From Metallyticus violacea (lineage: Eukaryota; Arthropoda; Insecta; Mantodea; Metallyticidae): a stretch of DNA of 64,000 bases. The translations under genes and the position numbers were made by a program. How positions within the stretch are numbered: position 1 is the first letter of the stretch; every line of letters begins with the position of its first letter. Under the pieces are notes generated by a model. The model did no database searches and had not been told where the DNA came from. It was given only the letters and a program-made list of their open reading frames with translations. This document shows, piece by piece, positions 11,800 through 22,779 of this stretch. The DNA lies in NCBI GenBank assembly GCA_030762175.1, contig CM060831.1:5471001-5535000 (forward strand), given 5' to 3'.

Positions 11800-12539
11800 A
11801 TATAAATAGCAATAAAGTATATTATATATTCCTTAATTTTCTGTGTCAATTTTCAAGAACTTGTGTAAACTGCCCTAGATGGCGTTACAACACTGAACAC
11901 TTCATATCTCACAAAGTGCCAAGCTCAGCATTTTAGTGTTAAACTGTGAACTCTGAAACCGTACACATTGATAACAGTCTCACAGGCGTTTTGCAGTGCA
12001 TCATTGTCTACATGTCTCAGCAAGTCATGTCAGGTGAGTGCTATTACGTCACACCACTTGTGCATGCAACAGGTATTTGTAATCAATATGATTGATGCGC
12101 TGCAGCACCATCACTTAGACAGATTTGCATATCTGCTGTGCCATAATAGGTGGTTTTAAGTCAATAATATTGTGAACCGAACTTAACAATGAGCATCTTA
12201 ATACTTGTTTAAATTTAAAAGGCTTAACGTTTAGAGTTTGCATGTCTTGTGAGAAAAACGACACACACAAAGTTGCTATAGCGGTTTGACGAAATTATAA
12301 CATTGATTTCCTTTGGTATCTAATGATAAGACATAAATAATGAATCACGTAAGACACATGTAATTTACTAGAATAATATTTTCTTTTAAAGCACTTCAGT
12401 CGTTATGCAGAGACAGAACTACTGTGGGTATTTCATCAATAAAGTGCGGCTACTGTGTTGCAAATATTATGTTTTATCAAGTTACAATCCATATCAATTG
12501 TTGTCAATTATTGTCATTTCAAATACGAAGGTAAATATT
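11800..12539. other. unassigned DNA
   Basis: No gene recognised. Ordinary AT-rich sequence between the microsatellite and the following mariner remnant. Confidence 0.45.
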
Positions 12540-13475
12540 GAAACACAGAACATGGGCCACCCCTAGGGAAAGCCTTGTTGCTGGGTCGAAATAGTTGATT
12601 CACTGGCGTTGCCGTGGTAGCAGGTACAGCTCTTGTCATTTATTTTCCTGCATTTTAGTTTTAAGTGTGGACGTTCTTGCAAGTGAAATGGAGATTCGGA
12701 GAGAGCATTTTCGTGCGATGTCTTGTATGATTTCAAATGTGGCTTAAATGAAACGCAGTCACTTGAGCATTTGAGGGGGTAGAGCTATCAGGAACTTTTT
12801 TCCATTGCGTGCTACTGTGTTCCGCTGGTTTGGAGGATTAAAGAGGGGGCTGCATTCTCTTAAAGATGAAGAGAAGAGTGGCACACAGTATCAGTAGTGA
12901 CTGAGAAAAACATCATCTCTGGAAATAATGATCAGGGAAGATCCAAGACTAACTACAAGGACATTGAACTGGCATTAGCAATTAGTTCATTGAGTATTTC
13001 AACCATCCTCATGAGCACCTTCTTATTTTAAAAAAAAAAAAAAGTTTTAAATATCTTCAAGATGGGTGCCCCATAATTTGTCTAAAGCAGAGAAGCTCCA
13101 CAGGGTGGAATGGTGCCGATAAATGCTGCAAATATTTAACTGTGGAAAGTCTTGGCGTTTTTCGGATATTGTTACGAGTGACGAAACATGGATATATCAG
13201 AAACAAAACACCATCCCTCCATTTGGGTTTTTCCTGATGACCAACCACCCTTTAAAGTCAAGAAGCCAAGGAGTGTGGGAAAGAAAATAGTTGCTCTTTT
13301 TTATTCACAAGTGGTCACGTAGCAACCATTTTGACCGAAAATAAAAAAAAAAAAAAAAAAAAAAAAACTGTTGCTGCAAAATGCCATACAGAAGTTTGCC
13401 TTCTGAAAGTGTTTCAGAAAATCAAAAACGCCGTACAAAACAGGTCTAAGGGACATTTTGTTGCACCAATTTTTT
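12540..13475 (+). pseudogene. mariner-like transposase remnant (family J), truncated
   Basis: Aligns along its length with the better copy at 44152-45420. The 5' leader blocks GGGAAAG...GGTCGAAAT and TTTTCCTGCATTTTA are shared, then the start MEIRREHFRAM (from about 12689) and the helix-turn-helix with RATVFRWF. The region of the first Asp reads as a frameshifted SDETWIYQ. The copy then has a 22-bp A run (13346-13367) and stops just before the second-Asp block, where a SINE (13479-13726) is found. Many stops and shifts; dead. Confidence 0.75.
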
Positions 13476-13478
13476 TAA

Positions 13479-13726
13479 TAGTGTTTAACGCCCTTTTTTA
13501 CTACTGAGGCGCCAAAGACCGTGATACATGAGAACTTTTTATTTATTTATTTTTTTTTTTAAGGAAGGAAGCGTTCTAGACCTAAGTACTTCCCCGGAAT
13601 TTGCCAGTTATGAGGGCTAAGGAAAACCTTGAAAAACCCGTCAGGGAGGATGGTCCTGGCGGGTTTCGAACACCATACTCCCGCTCATGAGTGCGCGCCT
13701 TAATGACCTCAGCTACCCGTGGCGGT
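13479..13726 (-). repeat. SINE family A, copy on minus strand
   Basis: Complement of the family: TAGTGTTTAACGCCC at the left (3' end of the SINE) through to the tRNA head complement CTACCCGTGGCGGT at the right. The B box is recognisable as the complement of GTTTCGAACACC, slightly mutated, and the poly-A/T inner tract is expanded. It sits exactly where the adjoining mariner remnant loses similarity to its sister copy, so it inserted in or at the edge of that mariner. Confidence 0.88.
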
Positions 13727-15360
13727 GTAACTAACTTAACAGTCTCTCGCTTTAACTTTTTAAGCGCATTTAGTTGTTACAACTCTTGAAATTTGAGAAT
13801 AGCGGGAAAAGAAAACCTACATAACGTTTTTGATTAACAGTTAATGGGAAAATTGTGTGGTTAAAATTAAATTATCAGGAAAAAATGTTTCTACGTTTCC
13901 AGCATTTTGATGTTTGTGGGTTCAGCTGTTATCTTTATAATAAATATTTAGAAAAAATCACCATTTTCTAACTCCTTTATATATATTTGTAACAATGAAT
14001 ACTTCGAGTGCTAATAAATTAAAATTTCCATATCATAGGAGATTATTTTTATTTTATAATAAAGAGTACATTTTAAATATTTAGTATACAAATTATTATG
14101 TTTATGTCTCTGAGGGAGACGGGGAGCAAACGTGAAAAGCGCACATTTTTAAGTATCAAAAGTGACATGCAAAGTAGGCTACGAGATGTCTAATGTCTCA
14201 TTCAGTAACTAAGCGCAAAGTGTTTGGGTATTTAATCAGGTTATATGTATGCGGTCTCATGAATCTATTACAGCAAATAGAGGCATTTGTGAGCCAAACT
14301 TTTACAGCGTGAAACAGATGACATAATTAGTGTAATTGGAAAGAAAATAATTCGTTACAAAATAAATCTACGTTTTGCTGACATTTTAAACTACTTAGGC
14401 TCTTAAATCTGTTTTGTTTGCTGTTTCAATATTAATTTTAAAACTTTTTTACTTTTATTTTTTCGCTAGGTGGGTAATAACAGATTCATTTTCAAATAGT
14501 TTACGAAGAAAACCAGCAGATTGCAGCCCAAAATATATATGTTAAGTGGTTCTCTGGATATGATTGTGTACTGGTATTGAAATCATATTTGGATTTGTAA
14601 AAAGTTTAATGTATGCTTACCTAGTGTTTTGCTTCCAAAATTGTTCTTCTAAAACTTTAGTATGTTTATTTATTCATGTTTTAGTTGTGACTAGTTCTTG
14701 TTTGCTTTAGGACATTTGTATGAACTCTTGATAACTTGTGGAATTATTTAATTAACAAATATAATATTCAAAAATATACCCCCTCATTTAGGAGTTCATT
14801 TTCTGTAAATTTAATTCTTTCTTGCGTTTATTTTTGTATCTTTTAAAAAAAGAACGAATAAATGCGTTTAAAAATTCACAGTAACTTTAATCGACAAAAT
14901 TTGGTTTAATAAACTGATTTGAAAAATCTATATACAGATCACTCTTAACCGTTTGGTATACTAAACATTAAAATTTTACTTTTAACGCTAAAAAAATGTT
15001 CTGTTATCACTTCGATCTACAGGGTTGTTCAGACGCATGCGTGTTAGATTCATTGGCCGTCCTTAACAATGCAGGTCGTGAATATATGGAGGGTTGTTGG
15101 TATGTTTTTATGACTGGATTACATACGAGTAATTTACAAAGCAAAATCAATAAAATAGACTACAAGTGTATTAAATCTAAGCAATCATTGTGTTAGAACA
15201 GCGCTGTTCTTACAAGTTCATCAATAACATCTGCAAGTCTAATTGTTCAAACAATTTGTTTTTCATAGCTAATAATCTCAAATTAGTCAGTATTATTATT
15301 TTAAGTGTGTATTTGTAAGTTTGAGCTTTGACAAAATCCTTTTACCTTGATGCTAATTGA
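13727..15360. other. unassigned AT-rich DNA
   Basis: More than 1.6 kb of AT-rich sequence with no motif recognised. One short plus-strand frame (14996-15196) has a normal composition and an ATG start but no homology I can name. Confidence 0.45.
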
Positions 15361-15364
15361 CTGG

Positions 15365-16450
15365 TAATGTGAGAAAAACCCGTAAAAATGAGCAAATCAA
15401 ACTGGAAGCAAACAGTTATAATAAATTATTCAGATAATTACAACGTGTACTCGTAATGGTCAGTAGTAAAGTACGGTATTACTCAAGGTTCTATTTTGGG
15501 TACATTATTACATTTACTATATATAAAATATTTGCCCTCAGTAATAAACAAACAGCTTATCAATTCCTTTTTTGCAGATGACACTAGTATTATTATCGTT
15601 AAGGGCAAAATCAGTGGCCTCTTAGATATTCATTGATGTTTTCAGTACACTAAATAACTGGTTTGACAGTAACAAAATTCATAAAAACTTTGAAAAAACA
15701 ACATACATTAATTTTCACACAAAAATAAAAACGTTGCACAGTAAAGATACATAATGAAGGCATTGAAATCACCGAACCCAGTAACATAAAATTTCTAGAT
15801 CTTGTGATTGATTATCATATGAATTGGAAATACCATAACTACATCCCAAATACGGTATATTATTTTACTTCCATTCCTTAGTGACTTATGAAATGATGTT
15901 CTGAGAAAATTTAATAAATGCTTTTAAAAAAATTATACAAAAAAAAGTAATAAGTATAATGTCGGGGGCAAAACGATCAACTCATAGTAAACCACTATTA
16001 AAACATTTATAATTTTATCATTAGCTTGTGAGTTCATTCTAGCTGTACTTTTGTTTGTAGTAGACAAGTCAGAAATATTCATAAAAACTGAAGATATACA
16101 CAGCAAAGAAACCAGACATAGACCAAGTAACAAGTTGCAAGCAAAGGTGTTTATTACAGTAATATGGTATTATTTATTTTACTTCCATCATCTATAAAGG
16201 AATTATATAGTAACAAAAATAAATTTAGATCAGCATTGAAAATAAACCTTATCATTCATACCGTTTATACAGAGGATTTCATGCAATCAAAAAACAAGCG
16301 TACTGGTTTTTCTCCTTTGAATTATTTCAGCTCTAATTATGTACATACTTTAGTTGCGATTATGTAAATGTTATAGATGTAAATAATTTAAGTTACCATA
16401 AATATTTTTTATAAGTTGGCATTTTTATGTAAACTCTGTAAAAAAAATTA
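15365..16450 (+). pseudogene. LINE reverse transcriptase remnant with catalytic box
   Basis: Plus-strand reverse transcriptase of a jockey/CR1/I-like non-LTR element. Visible in order: ITQGSILGTLLHLLYIKYLP (the (V/I)xQGSxLGPLLF block), then FFADDTSIII at about 15567-15596 (the catalytic F/Y-A-D-D box, both Asp kept), then NIKFLDLVIDYHMNW. Near 16090-16260, IKELYSNKNKFRSALK is the typical LINE C-terminus. Several frameshifts and stops separate the blocks. The 3' end is poorly defined. Confidence 0.8.
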
Positions 16451-16519
16451 CCATCTCTGACAAACTCTGCACCAGAGTTAAATCTGTAAATATGAAGAGC
16501 GTGAAAAATTCATCAAATG

Positions 16520-16732
16520 TACATAATAGAGGGTGAGCAATGCTTGACGCAACCGCGGGACTGGCCGGCAGCGCTATGTAGACGGCGGGGAGTACATTTC
16601 CCCTCCGCTGCGCGAGGCTTCGGTGTGAGTTGAAATCTTGTGCAAGTAGCACACCGCCGACACAGCAACCAGCCTCGCCGGCCGCATGCCGCTAAACCGG
16701 TTGCGTGAAGGATCGTTCATCCTGTATATGTA
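16520..16732. mobile_element. CpG-rich MITE-like element with terminal inverted repeats
   Basis: A 213 bp GC/CpG-rich island in AT-rich DNA. The left end, AGAGGGTGAGCAATGCTTGA then CGCAACCG (16528-16555), matches the complement of the right end (16698-16725) at 22 of 28 positions. A short direct repeat, ATGTA, lies just at both borders (16518-16522 and 16728-16732). There is no coding capacity. I infer a non-autonomous DNA transposon; the CpG content suggests a recent or unmethylated copy. Confidence 0.65.
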
Positions 16733-17058
16733 ATTTCTGACAAAATCCACATCCTATACTTAGACTAATTTTTTTAGAGTTGACTTCACTCATATAGAAT
16801 CCACAGATCGAAGTTATAGGAAATCATGACGTCAATGCAGTTCAAGTTTCTGAATCGCCATTGCCATGGTTCAAAGTTCTGAATGTTATCTACTAGGAAA
16901 CCATTTTTGTTTTAATACCATGGCATATATCGAGTTACGTTGAGAAAAAACGAAAATTGTGCCCGCTGGAGTGATTTTTAAATGTTTGCTTTAGTTAACC
17001 TCCACTCCTAATTGTATAATTTTTCTCGATGAACCGTTTAATTGATCGTTATGTGCCT

Positions 17059-17062
<4 letters not shown>

Positions 17063-17092
<30 letters not shown>
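17063..17092. repeat. (TA)n microsatellite
   Basis: Fifteen TA dinucleotides without interruption. Confidence 0.95.
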
Positions 17093-17094
<2 letters not shown>

Positions 17095-17229
17095 CCTTAT
17101 TATATTATAAATTATTATATCGGCCGGCCTAGGAAATTGGCCGCCTGTGTGCATGCATGCACCGGACACGTTCTAAAACCGGACTCGCAACAGAACAGTT
17201 CTGCCTTCAACAACAGTCAACGAATTCCG

Positions 17230-17960
17230 AAAGAATGTAGCTATTCTCATGAAAAGATTGTTGAAACATTTCTTCTAATCCCAATCCTACCTACTAGTCA
17301 CAAAAATGACAATAAAGGTTTATATTATCTATATTCTATAATATCATTTAATAGATAATATGATTTTTTTCTCAAAAAACTCCATATATCCTACTGATAT
17401 AAAATAAGAAAAGTATTTTCCGAAGGTGTGCGAAATCATACAATTAGTAGTTGGGGTTTACCTGATACTCAAAATTTAATCGCTTTAGTGGCACCAAAAG
17501 TTGTTCTTTCTATATAAATCGGCATATACTATTTAAATAAAATAACAGAAATAGTCTCTGAAATGTGGGAAATCGGACCACTAGAAGTGGGGGTTACCGG
17601 AAAACCTAAATTTAAAGAGTGGGGTTAAAGGAAAAATTTAAAAATCGCTCTAGCGGCTGCAATTTTTGTTTTTTTCTCAACGGTATATGCCGTTATAATA
17701 AATTAATAAAACTAGTTTCTGAAAATAAGCGAAATGAGACTATTAGGAGTGGGGGGGGGGTTTACCTGAAACCCAAAATTTAAAAAATGGCTCTAGCGGC
17801 ATTTTTTGTAAAAATAAAAACAATAATAATATCAGGGAAATCGGATCACTAGGAGTGGGGATATATCTGAAAAACGAAATTTAAAAAGCGTGCTAGCACT
17901 CTGTAATACCTTCCCAAATTCAACTCGATGAGGAATTGACTTAGTTTACGCAGTTCTTGT
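17230..17960 (+). repeat. Large dispersed repeat, copy A, with tandem core
   Basis: First of four copies of one repeat (others at about 34780, 52480 and 61790). After a shared leader (ATCCTACCTACTAGTCACAAA) comes a run of about four core units. Each contains a GGAAATCGGACCACTAGAAG-type word followed by GTGGGGGTTTACCTGA, an AAATTTAAAAATCGCTCTAG word and a TATATGCC word. Unit starts (the ACTAGGAGTGGGG-like word) are near 17440, 17579, 17740 and 17848. This copy is truncated soon after, keeping only a TTAGTTTACGCAGTTCTTG block. Confidence 0.8.
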
Positions 17961-18134
17961 ACTGGAGTACAAAAACTTATTGAAATGTGTGGAAAGTGCA
18001 TTGTAAAAGGCGGAGATTATATTAAAATAAATTGGTTTGACTGTGTACTGAAATATTTATTTCAACAAAGCGAAATGTTCATTTATATACTACCTGGCTA
18101 TGAGATAGTAACCTTTCTATGTATATATTAAACA

Positions 18135-18330
18135 GAGCAGGTGGCCCAAACGGTAACGATTGAGTCCAGGATTCTGTAGGTCCCGGGTTCAAATCTCTGG
18201 GGCTGACCATCCTGACATGTTCGTGTTTTACTTCGCTTAAGCGAATGCTGGGAGGACATTTTCTTTCCACAAAATTTCCTCTCCACCCATTTCATATCAT
18301 TTTATTCCGTTAGTTCAGTTACATGCTCGA
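18135..18330 (+). repeat. tRNA-derived SINE, family C, copy 1
   Basis: tRNA-like head (GGTGGCCCAAACGGTAAC as a degenerate A box, GTCCCGGGTTCAAATCTC as B box), then GGCTGACCATCCTGAC and GCGAATGCTGGGAGGA, ending in CATTTTATTCCGTTAGTTC. The copy at 38294-38450 shares all of these blocks in order. Different from families A and B in both head and body. Confidence 0.65.
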
Positions 18331-19620
18331 AAACTCCAGGCGAGTTGGGCTGGTGCGGTGTTACAGTTGCTTGCGCTTCAGAGAATCGGGCTGTTCTGTT
18401 TAGAAACAATTTTAGACACGCCTGTATCTTACTGCCCATGAACCTCTCTAAGGTTTCTCACTGGGACGCAGACACAAACGACGAGCCGTAAGCAAGCCTG
18501 AAACACCGAATTGTCCTCCTCTGTCCATACAATCAATCCGCACTATGATCATAATAAAATACCCCCCACCACTTTTCCCCTCGGATTTACTCTGTAGGAT
18601 TATAACATTAAATGAACAACTTTTTGTCGAACATCTTGTACAACAAATTTATTTTATCGCAAAGACCTCTCTTTGCTCCCAGAGCAGTGAAGTAGGCAGT
18701 TCAGTTCAGGAGGTCAAGGGCGCCTTTATCTGCTGTAAACAAATCAAGGTCACTAACACAGAATGCAGCAGCTGGGAGTAAATTAATAACATGATAACTT
18801 TTGGATAAATTAAAGCATGTGACTGAGTTCGAATCCTGGTTAGGGCACTATGGCATGAAACGATGAGAATTTTAAAGAAAGGCATAACTTTAATATAAAG
18901 CACGTTTCCCCTTAGAGAAATGAGTAATATTTGTTAAAGTAAAATATTTTAAAGCCTCTGTTATTTCGTGTTATTTTTTTTTCCCCCTCTTGTGTTTTTA
19001 TACTTAAGTAGGGCAGTTACAGTGATACCGATGTAAGCCAATGTTGTCTCAGTTCATTCGTCTTAGCATCGCATTTGTCCTTTCGTGCCATTTACAGTTG
19101 TCTGCATTTATTTTTACACGTTAACTTTTTTCAAGAAATAGTAATTGTTGATGTGGCAGCATTTGACCTCTTTGAGACAATACTGCTGTAAATTTCGTTT
19201 TAGGATCATCAGTACCAAACCGAGAGATAAGTGAACAAAACTGACGAGGGAAGTAAACAGCGATTTTTATTATTATTATTTTTTTTATAGATTTTCAGAT
19301 TTTGAATACGAGCGTCATTTAAAATAAAATAATATTTATTAATACTGTAGTAGTGGTGGTAGTAGTAGGAGGAGGAGAAGGAGGAGGAGAAGGTGTGTAT
19401 TTATTAAATAGCACCAACAATACGTTCTGTTTTTATACTACACTTGGTCTGTTTGGTTTTGTTCATAATTTTAAATTTGATATTTCACAATAAACTATAA
19501 AATATCTATATTCAATAATAAAATAAGCTAAAAATAAATAAATAAAATATAATGAAATATAAGAAATACGAGGAGATTAATTTTTAAAAAAGGTTTAAAA
19601 AATACAAAGAAATCCCATTG
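18331..19620. other. unassigned DNA with a short shared block
   Basis: The block at about 18450-18510 (GACACAAACGACGAGCCGT and AAGCAAGCCTGA) matches 39983-40030, suggesting an unnamed dispersed repeat. A purine-rich GGA/GAA tract lies at 19365-19394. No gene recognised. Confidence 0.45.
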
Positions 19621-19639
19621 AATGACACACAGCTAGATT

Positions 19640-20460
19640 CAATCAATTTGTTTACTCCCAACACCCTTTACAGACCTGAGCTGTCTAGAAACTGTCCTAA
19701 TTTCTCCTCCCCTTCTTTGCCTGCCAGCAGAGCTCAATATGACCATCTCCCTCTGTTCGACCCAGTAAAGGAGTGCGGTAGATACTTATCCCTGCATTCT
19801 TCCGTACCTTTACATTCAGTCTCCTCACAGGTGGGGCAAATTCCCATCTCTTTTTCGTCAGTGACGTTAATTATCCTCCAAGCTCCTGTCTAGTTAAATT
19901 GGCCTCTGTTTTTTGATGTATTACTCCATTATCAATTCACATTTTAACCCCGTTTACACTTCTAAAATATCTCTAAACCCGATAGCTTCCAAACCTTTCT
20001 CACTTTGAAGGTTCATTCTTAGTCCCTCCCAATCTAAGCTGCTTCTTGAAAGAGATTACTCTAATTAAAGATTAGTCTTCCAGAATAATTCGCAGACAAT
20101 ATTTCACCATTCTACCATAGCCCCAGATCCCCCTTTAATTCCGCAGTTCGTTGCACTCCTCCCTTCCCCAAAAGCCCTTTTAAAAAAACGCTTTCTAACC
20201 TGATCTAGATTTTCCTTTTTCTCCCATCCCTAAAATTCCGCGCCATATGTCATCATGGATCTGACCAGAGCTCTGCAAACGGTTTCCAGTAAACCTACCG
20301 GCAGGTCTGGAATTCTGCTGGGTATCCAAAGAGTCTCCTTGGTCTTCATTCCCGCCTTGTCAATGTGCTTCGTCCGTTCATTGTAAAAGTAAGTTCTAGG
20401 TACACAACTGAGGTATGTCCTCCGTACGTTCAAGTCTTTCCCTGCTATAGACAGCTCCGT
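19640..20460 (-). pseudogene. LINE 3' region, minus strand
   Basis: On the minus strand, the frame from about 20433 reads through GLLETVCRALVRSMMTYGAEF, then KKENLDQVRKRFFKRALG. This is the conserved region after the reverse transcriptase catalytic core of I/R1-like non-LTR elements (SxLxYGAExW). Further down it degrades, with a probable zinc-knuckle-like region near 19790-19850. Stops are present. A second, shorter, homologous copy follows at 20480-20790. Confidence 0.6.
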
Positions 20461-20479
20461 TTTTGAAAGTCGTTGTTTT

Positions 20480-20790
20480 TAACTCTTACTAGTGCCCCAC
20501 AGACGGTTTCCAGTACCTACAGGCATGTCTGAGATGATTCTGCTAGGTAAATAAAACGTTTCCGATACTTTTACTTCTGCCTTATGCTTCGTTCATGCCC
20601 AAGTGTGCGTTATCTAGCTTCTGTACCGTTTACATGCATGTCTCTGCCTTACTACTAACTGATCCGTTCTTGTTATTTACATTAAAGGTCTGTCCACTAT
20701 TATTGCAAACAGCTTTCTCAGGGTGGAAGCTCTTACATGTCTCTCATTTAGATGCAAAATACAGCAGAGCTCCGGACTGCCACATGATTT
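20480..20790 (-). repeat. Second copy of the LINE 3' segment
   Basis: Aligns with 20245-20400: ACGGTTTCCAGTACCTACAG, GGCATGTCTGAGATGATTCT and GCCTTATGCTTCGTTCATGC have clear counterparts there. Too decayed for a reading frame. It may be a tandem duplication or two insertions of the same family. Confidence 0.5.
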
Positions 20791-20824
20791 AGTTATGAAC
20801 TTGTGACACAAGCAGAGAACGTTC

Positions 20825-20853
20825 AAGTGCTGACATTTATGAATGTGTTACAG
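20825..20853 (+). other. Splice acceptor region of the coiled-coil/ankyrin exon
   Basis: TGTGTTACAG ends at 20853 and is followed by the open frame. A branch-point-like GCTGACAT lies at 20829-20836, 17-24 bases upstream. The polypyrimidine tract is weak. The exon would start at 20854 with two bases (GA) completing a codon from the upstream exon, then TTG ACC CTG. There is no in-frame ATG between the stop at 20796-20798 and the domain region, which is why an acceptor, not a start codon, is proposed. Confidence 0.65.
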
Positions 20854-22439
20854 GATTGACCCTGTCCAACGTAACGCTGGCCGCCCCGCCGCTGCAGCTG
20901 TTATTGCAGATCTTCACGCATTTGCAGGCACTTAAAACTGAAAGGGAAGCCAGAGTTCAACACATTGAAGATCGCTACCGTAAGGAACATGCGCGGAGGG
21001 TTCTGCTGGAGCTGCAATTGACAGAAGAAACTTCAGCACTGCGTCTCAGAGCCCAGGGGGCTCTAGAAGCCGCTGCAGAAACTCAACACTTGCTACATCT
21101 GGCCAGAACTAACATTTCAAGTTTGGTGTGTGAAGTAAACAGATCCAAGGAGATGGTTGCAAACACTCGCAATTTGCTGATATCAGCAGATGAGAAAATT
21201 CAGAAATACAAGGTGATAACACTGGAAAAGGACACACTGTTACAGCAGGTTTTTGACCAAAACAATATCACTCGCAAGGAACTGGAGGACATTGTAGAGG
21301 AAAGAGATCGACTACAGAAATTGCTGGAGTTGAAAGATGAATTTTTAGAGAAAGCAAAAGAAAGTGCAACTTTAACGGAAGGGCGTTTACAGGTAGCATC
21401 CTTAGAAATTGGATACTACAGAAATATCTCAGAAGACCGCAGTAAGAGACTCGATGAGGCCAGGCATAGAGCCGCAGTGGCAGAGGGCCATCTGCATGTG
21501 GCCATGATGGAAAACACTCACTACAGAAAACTTTTTGAAGAAAAAAATGAACTTCTTGAACACATGAAACAACAGAACAGCGACTTGGGTGCCAAACTGA
21601 AAACAGCTACTGAGGAAATAAACTATCTGAGAATTCAGGCAGAAGAAAACAAGAGGCAGTTCGAGCAATCGAGTAGGAGATACAACGCCAGCGAGACATT
21701 CCTACAGAAACTTCGAGGGGAAATGAAGGAACTAGAGAAAATATCTGAAGAAAGAAGAAATCTTCTGGAAGTATCTGACGCCAAGGTAAACAGCATAAGA
21801 AAGGAACTTGAGGATGTGAAGCAACAATTGCGTTATTTCAAGAACCTGGCACAGTCAAGGGAGGCAGTTATTGGACAAGTTGAAGAGAAAGCCAACATCA
21901 CAGAGGGCTTCCTGAACGTTGCCAAGCAACAGACTCAGCGGTTCGTGAATCTGGCAATGAATGCCTCACAAGACCTGATAGAATGCAAGATGCGTCTGGA
22001 TGACTTCACAGAGCAGGTTCGGGACTATCTTCTGCCTTTAGTCCCGTCGATGTCAGAGGGGCTGACAGTTGACGAGGCTCTGATCTCAGCAGCTCGAACA
22101 GGAAACGTTACCGAAATGTTCATCTTGCTGACTTCCGGAGCTGATATAGAGAGCTGCGACTCTAGCTACCAAGAGACGCCGCTGACCTGGGCTGCTGAGA
22201 AAGGTCATTATGAGTCCTGTAGATTTCTCGTCGAGAGGAACGCTGACGTCAATGCTAGGGCTACAGGTTGGAAAAATCGCACTGCACTGCATGCGGCAGC
22301 CATAAACGGCCATCTGGCTGTGGTACAGCTTCTAGTGGACAACGGGGCTCACATCAGGGCCACCAACAGCGACGGCAACACTGCAGCTGACGAGGCTAAT
22401 GCATTAGTGAAAGTATGGCTGCTGTCAATAGGTGGCTGA
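20854..22439 (+). CDS. Terminal coding exon: 35-residue coiled-coil repeats plus ankyrin repeats
   Basis: Uninterrupted frame of 527 codons counted from the TTG at 20856, ending in TGA. The first 30 residues are hydrophobic/neutral (about 8-24, PPLQLLLQIF). Residues 30-90 are charged and helical. Residues 92-371 form eight contiguous repeats of exactly 35 residues (starts 92, 127, 162, 197, 232, 267, 302, 337) with Leu at repeat position 17 in all eight and a hydrophobic residue at position 3; five heptads per unit predict a long coiled coil. Residues 404-502 hold three ankyrin repeats (for example TPLTWAAEKGHYESCRFLVE and TALHAAAINGHLAVVQLLVD), then a partial fourth to the end. Nine N-x-S/T motifs occur. 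The ankyrin part suggests protein binding. Family, partner and compartment are not recognised. The gene is incomplete: upstream exons were not found. Codon use and lack of stops make it clearly unlike the decayed elements around it. Confidence 0.9.
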
Positions 22440-22779
22440 GGTGAAGGCGCTTCTTCTACTCGAACTTGGTGTTTGTGTCCTGCATGCTTTTGTTGACCTA
22501 AACCCATCACTTTGTTTCAAGCTGACCCCACTGCCTAAAGCTTTCGAATTCTCAAAAACTGTACTTGAACATGTATATCCACTTAACTTGAACTACAATT
22601 TAAGGATCTTTTATGTTTTTAGAGTCCATGAGATTTAAGTTGTCCGGTGGTCGTTAGAAAGAGACCGGAATGCTCGCTCTTTCCTCAGGCATTACTGCGG
22701 TGACGGAGATAAGAAGGACGTTCCTCCATTAAGCCTGTGTCATCTCCTCCTCTCCTTCAGATATTGCAAATTGATCCTT
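22440..22779 (+). other. Probable 3' untranslated region
   Basis: Follows the TGA directly. No canonical AATAAA was found soon after the stop; the first plausible variant, ATTAAA, is at 22827-22832, already within the neighbouring transposase ruin. The 3' end may therefore use a signal donated by the transposon, or lie elsewhere. Confidence 0.4.

Noticed and set aside
18822..18860. GAGTTCGAATCCTGGTTAGG, a B-box-like word
   Set aside because: No A box or tRNA-like acceptor stem at a suitable distance and no second copy seen; insufficient for a tRNA or SINE call.
21429..21668. Minus-strand frame overlapping the coiled-coil exon (also 22086-22313)
   Set aside because: Shadow of the real plus-strand coding exon; no motif.
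22432..22638. Short frame overlapping the end of the exon
   Set aside because: Overlaps the real stop codon, has no motif, and lies in the 3' untranslated region.
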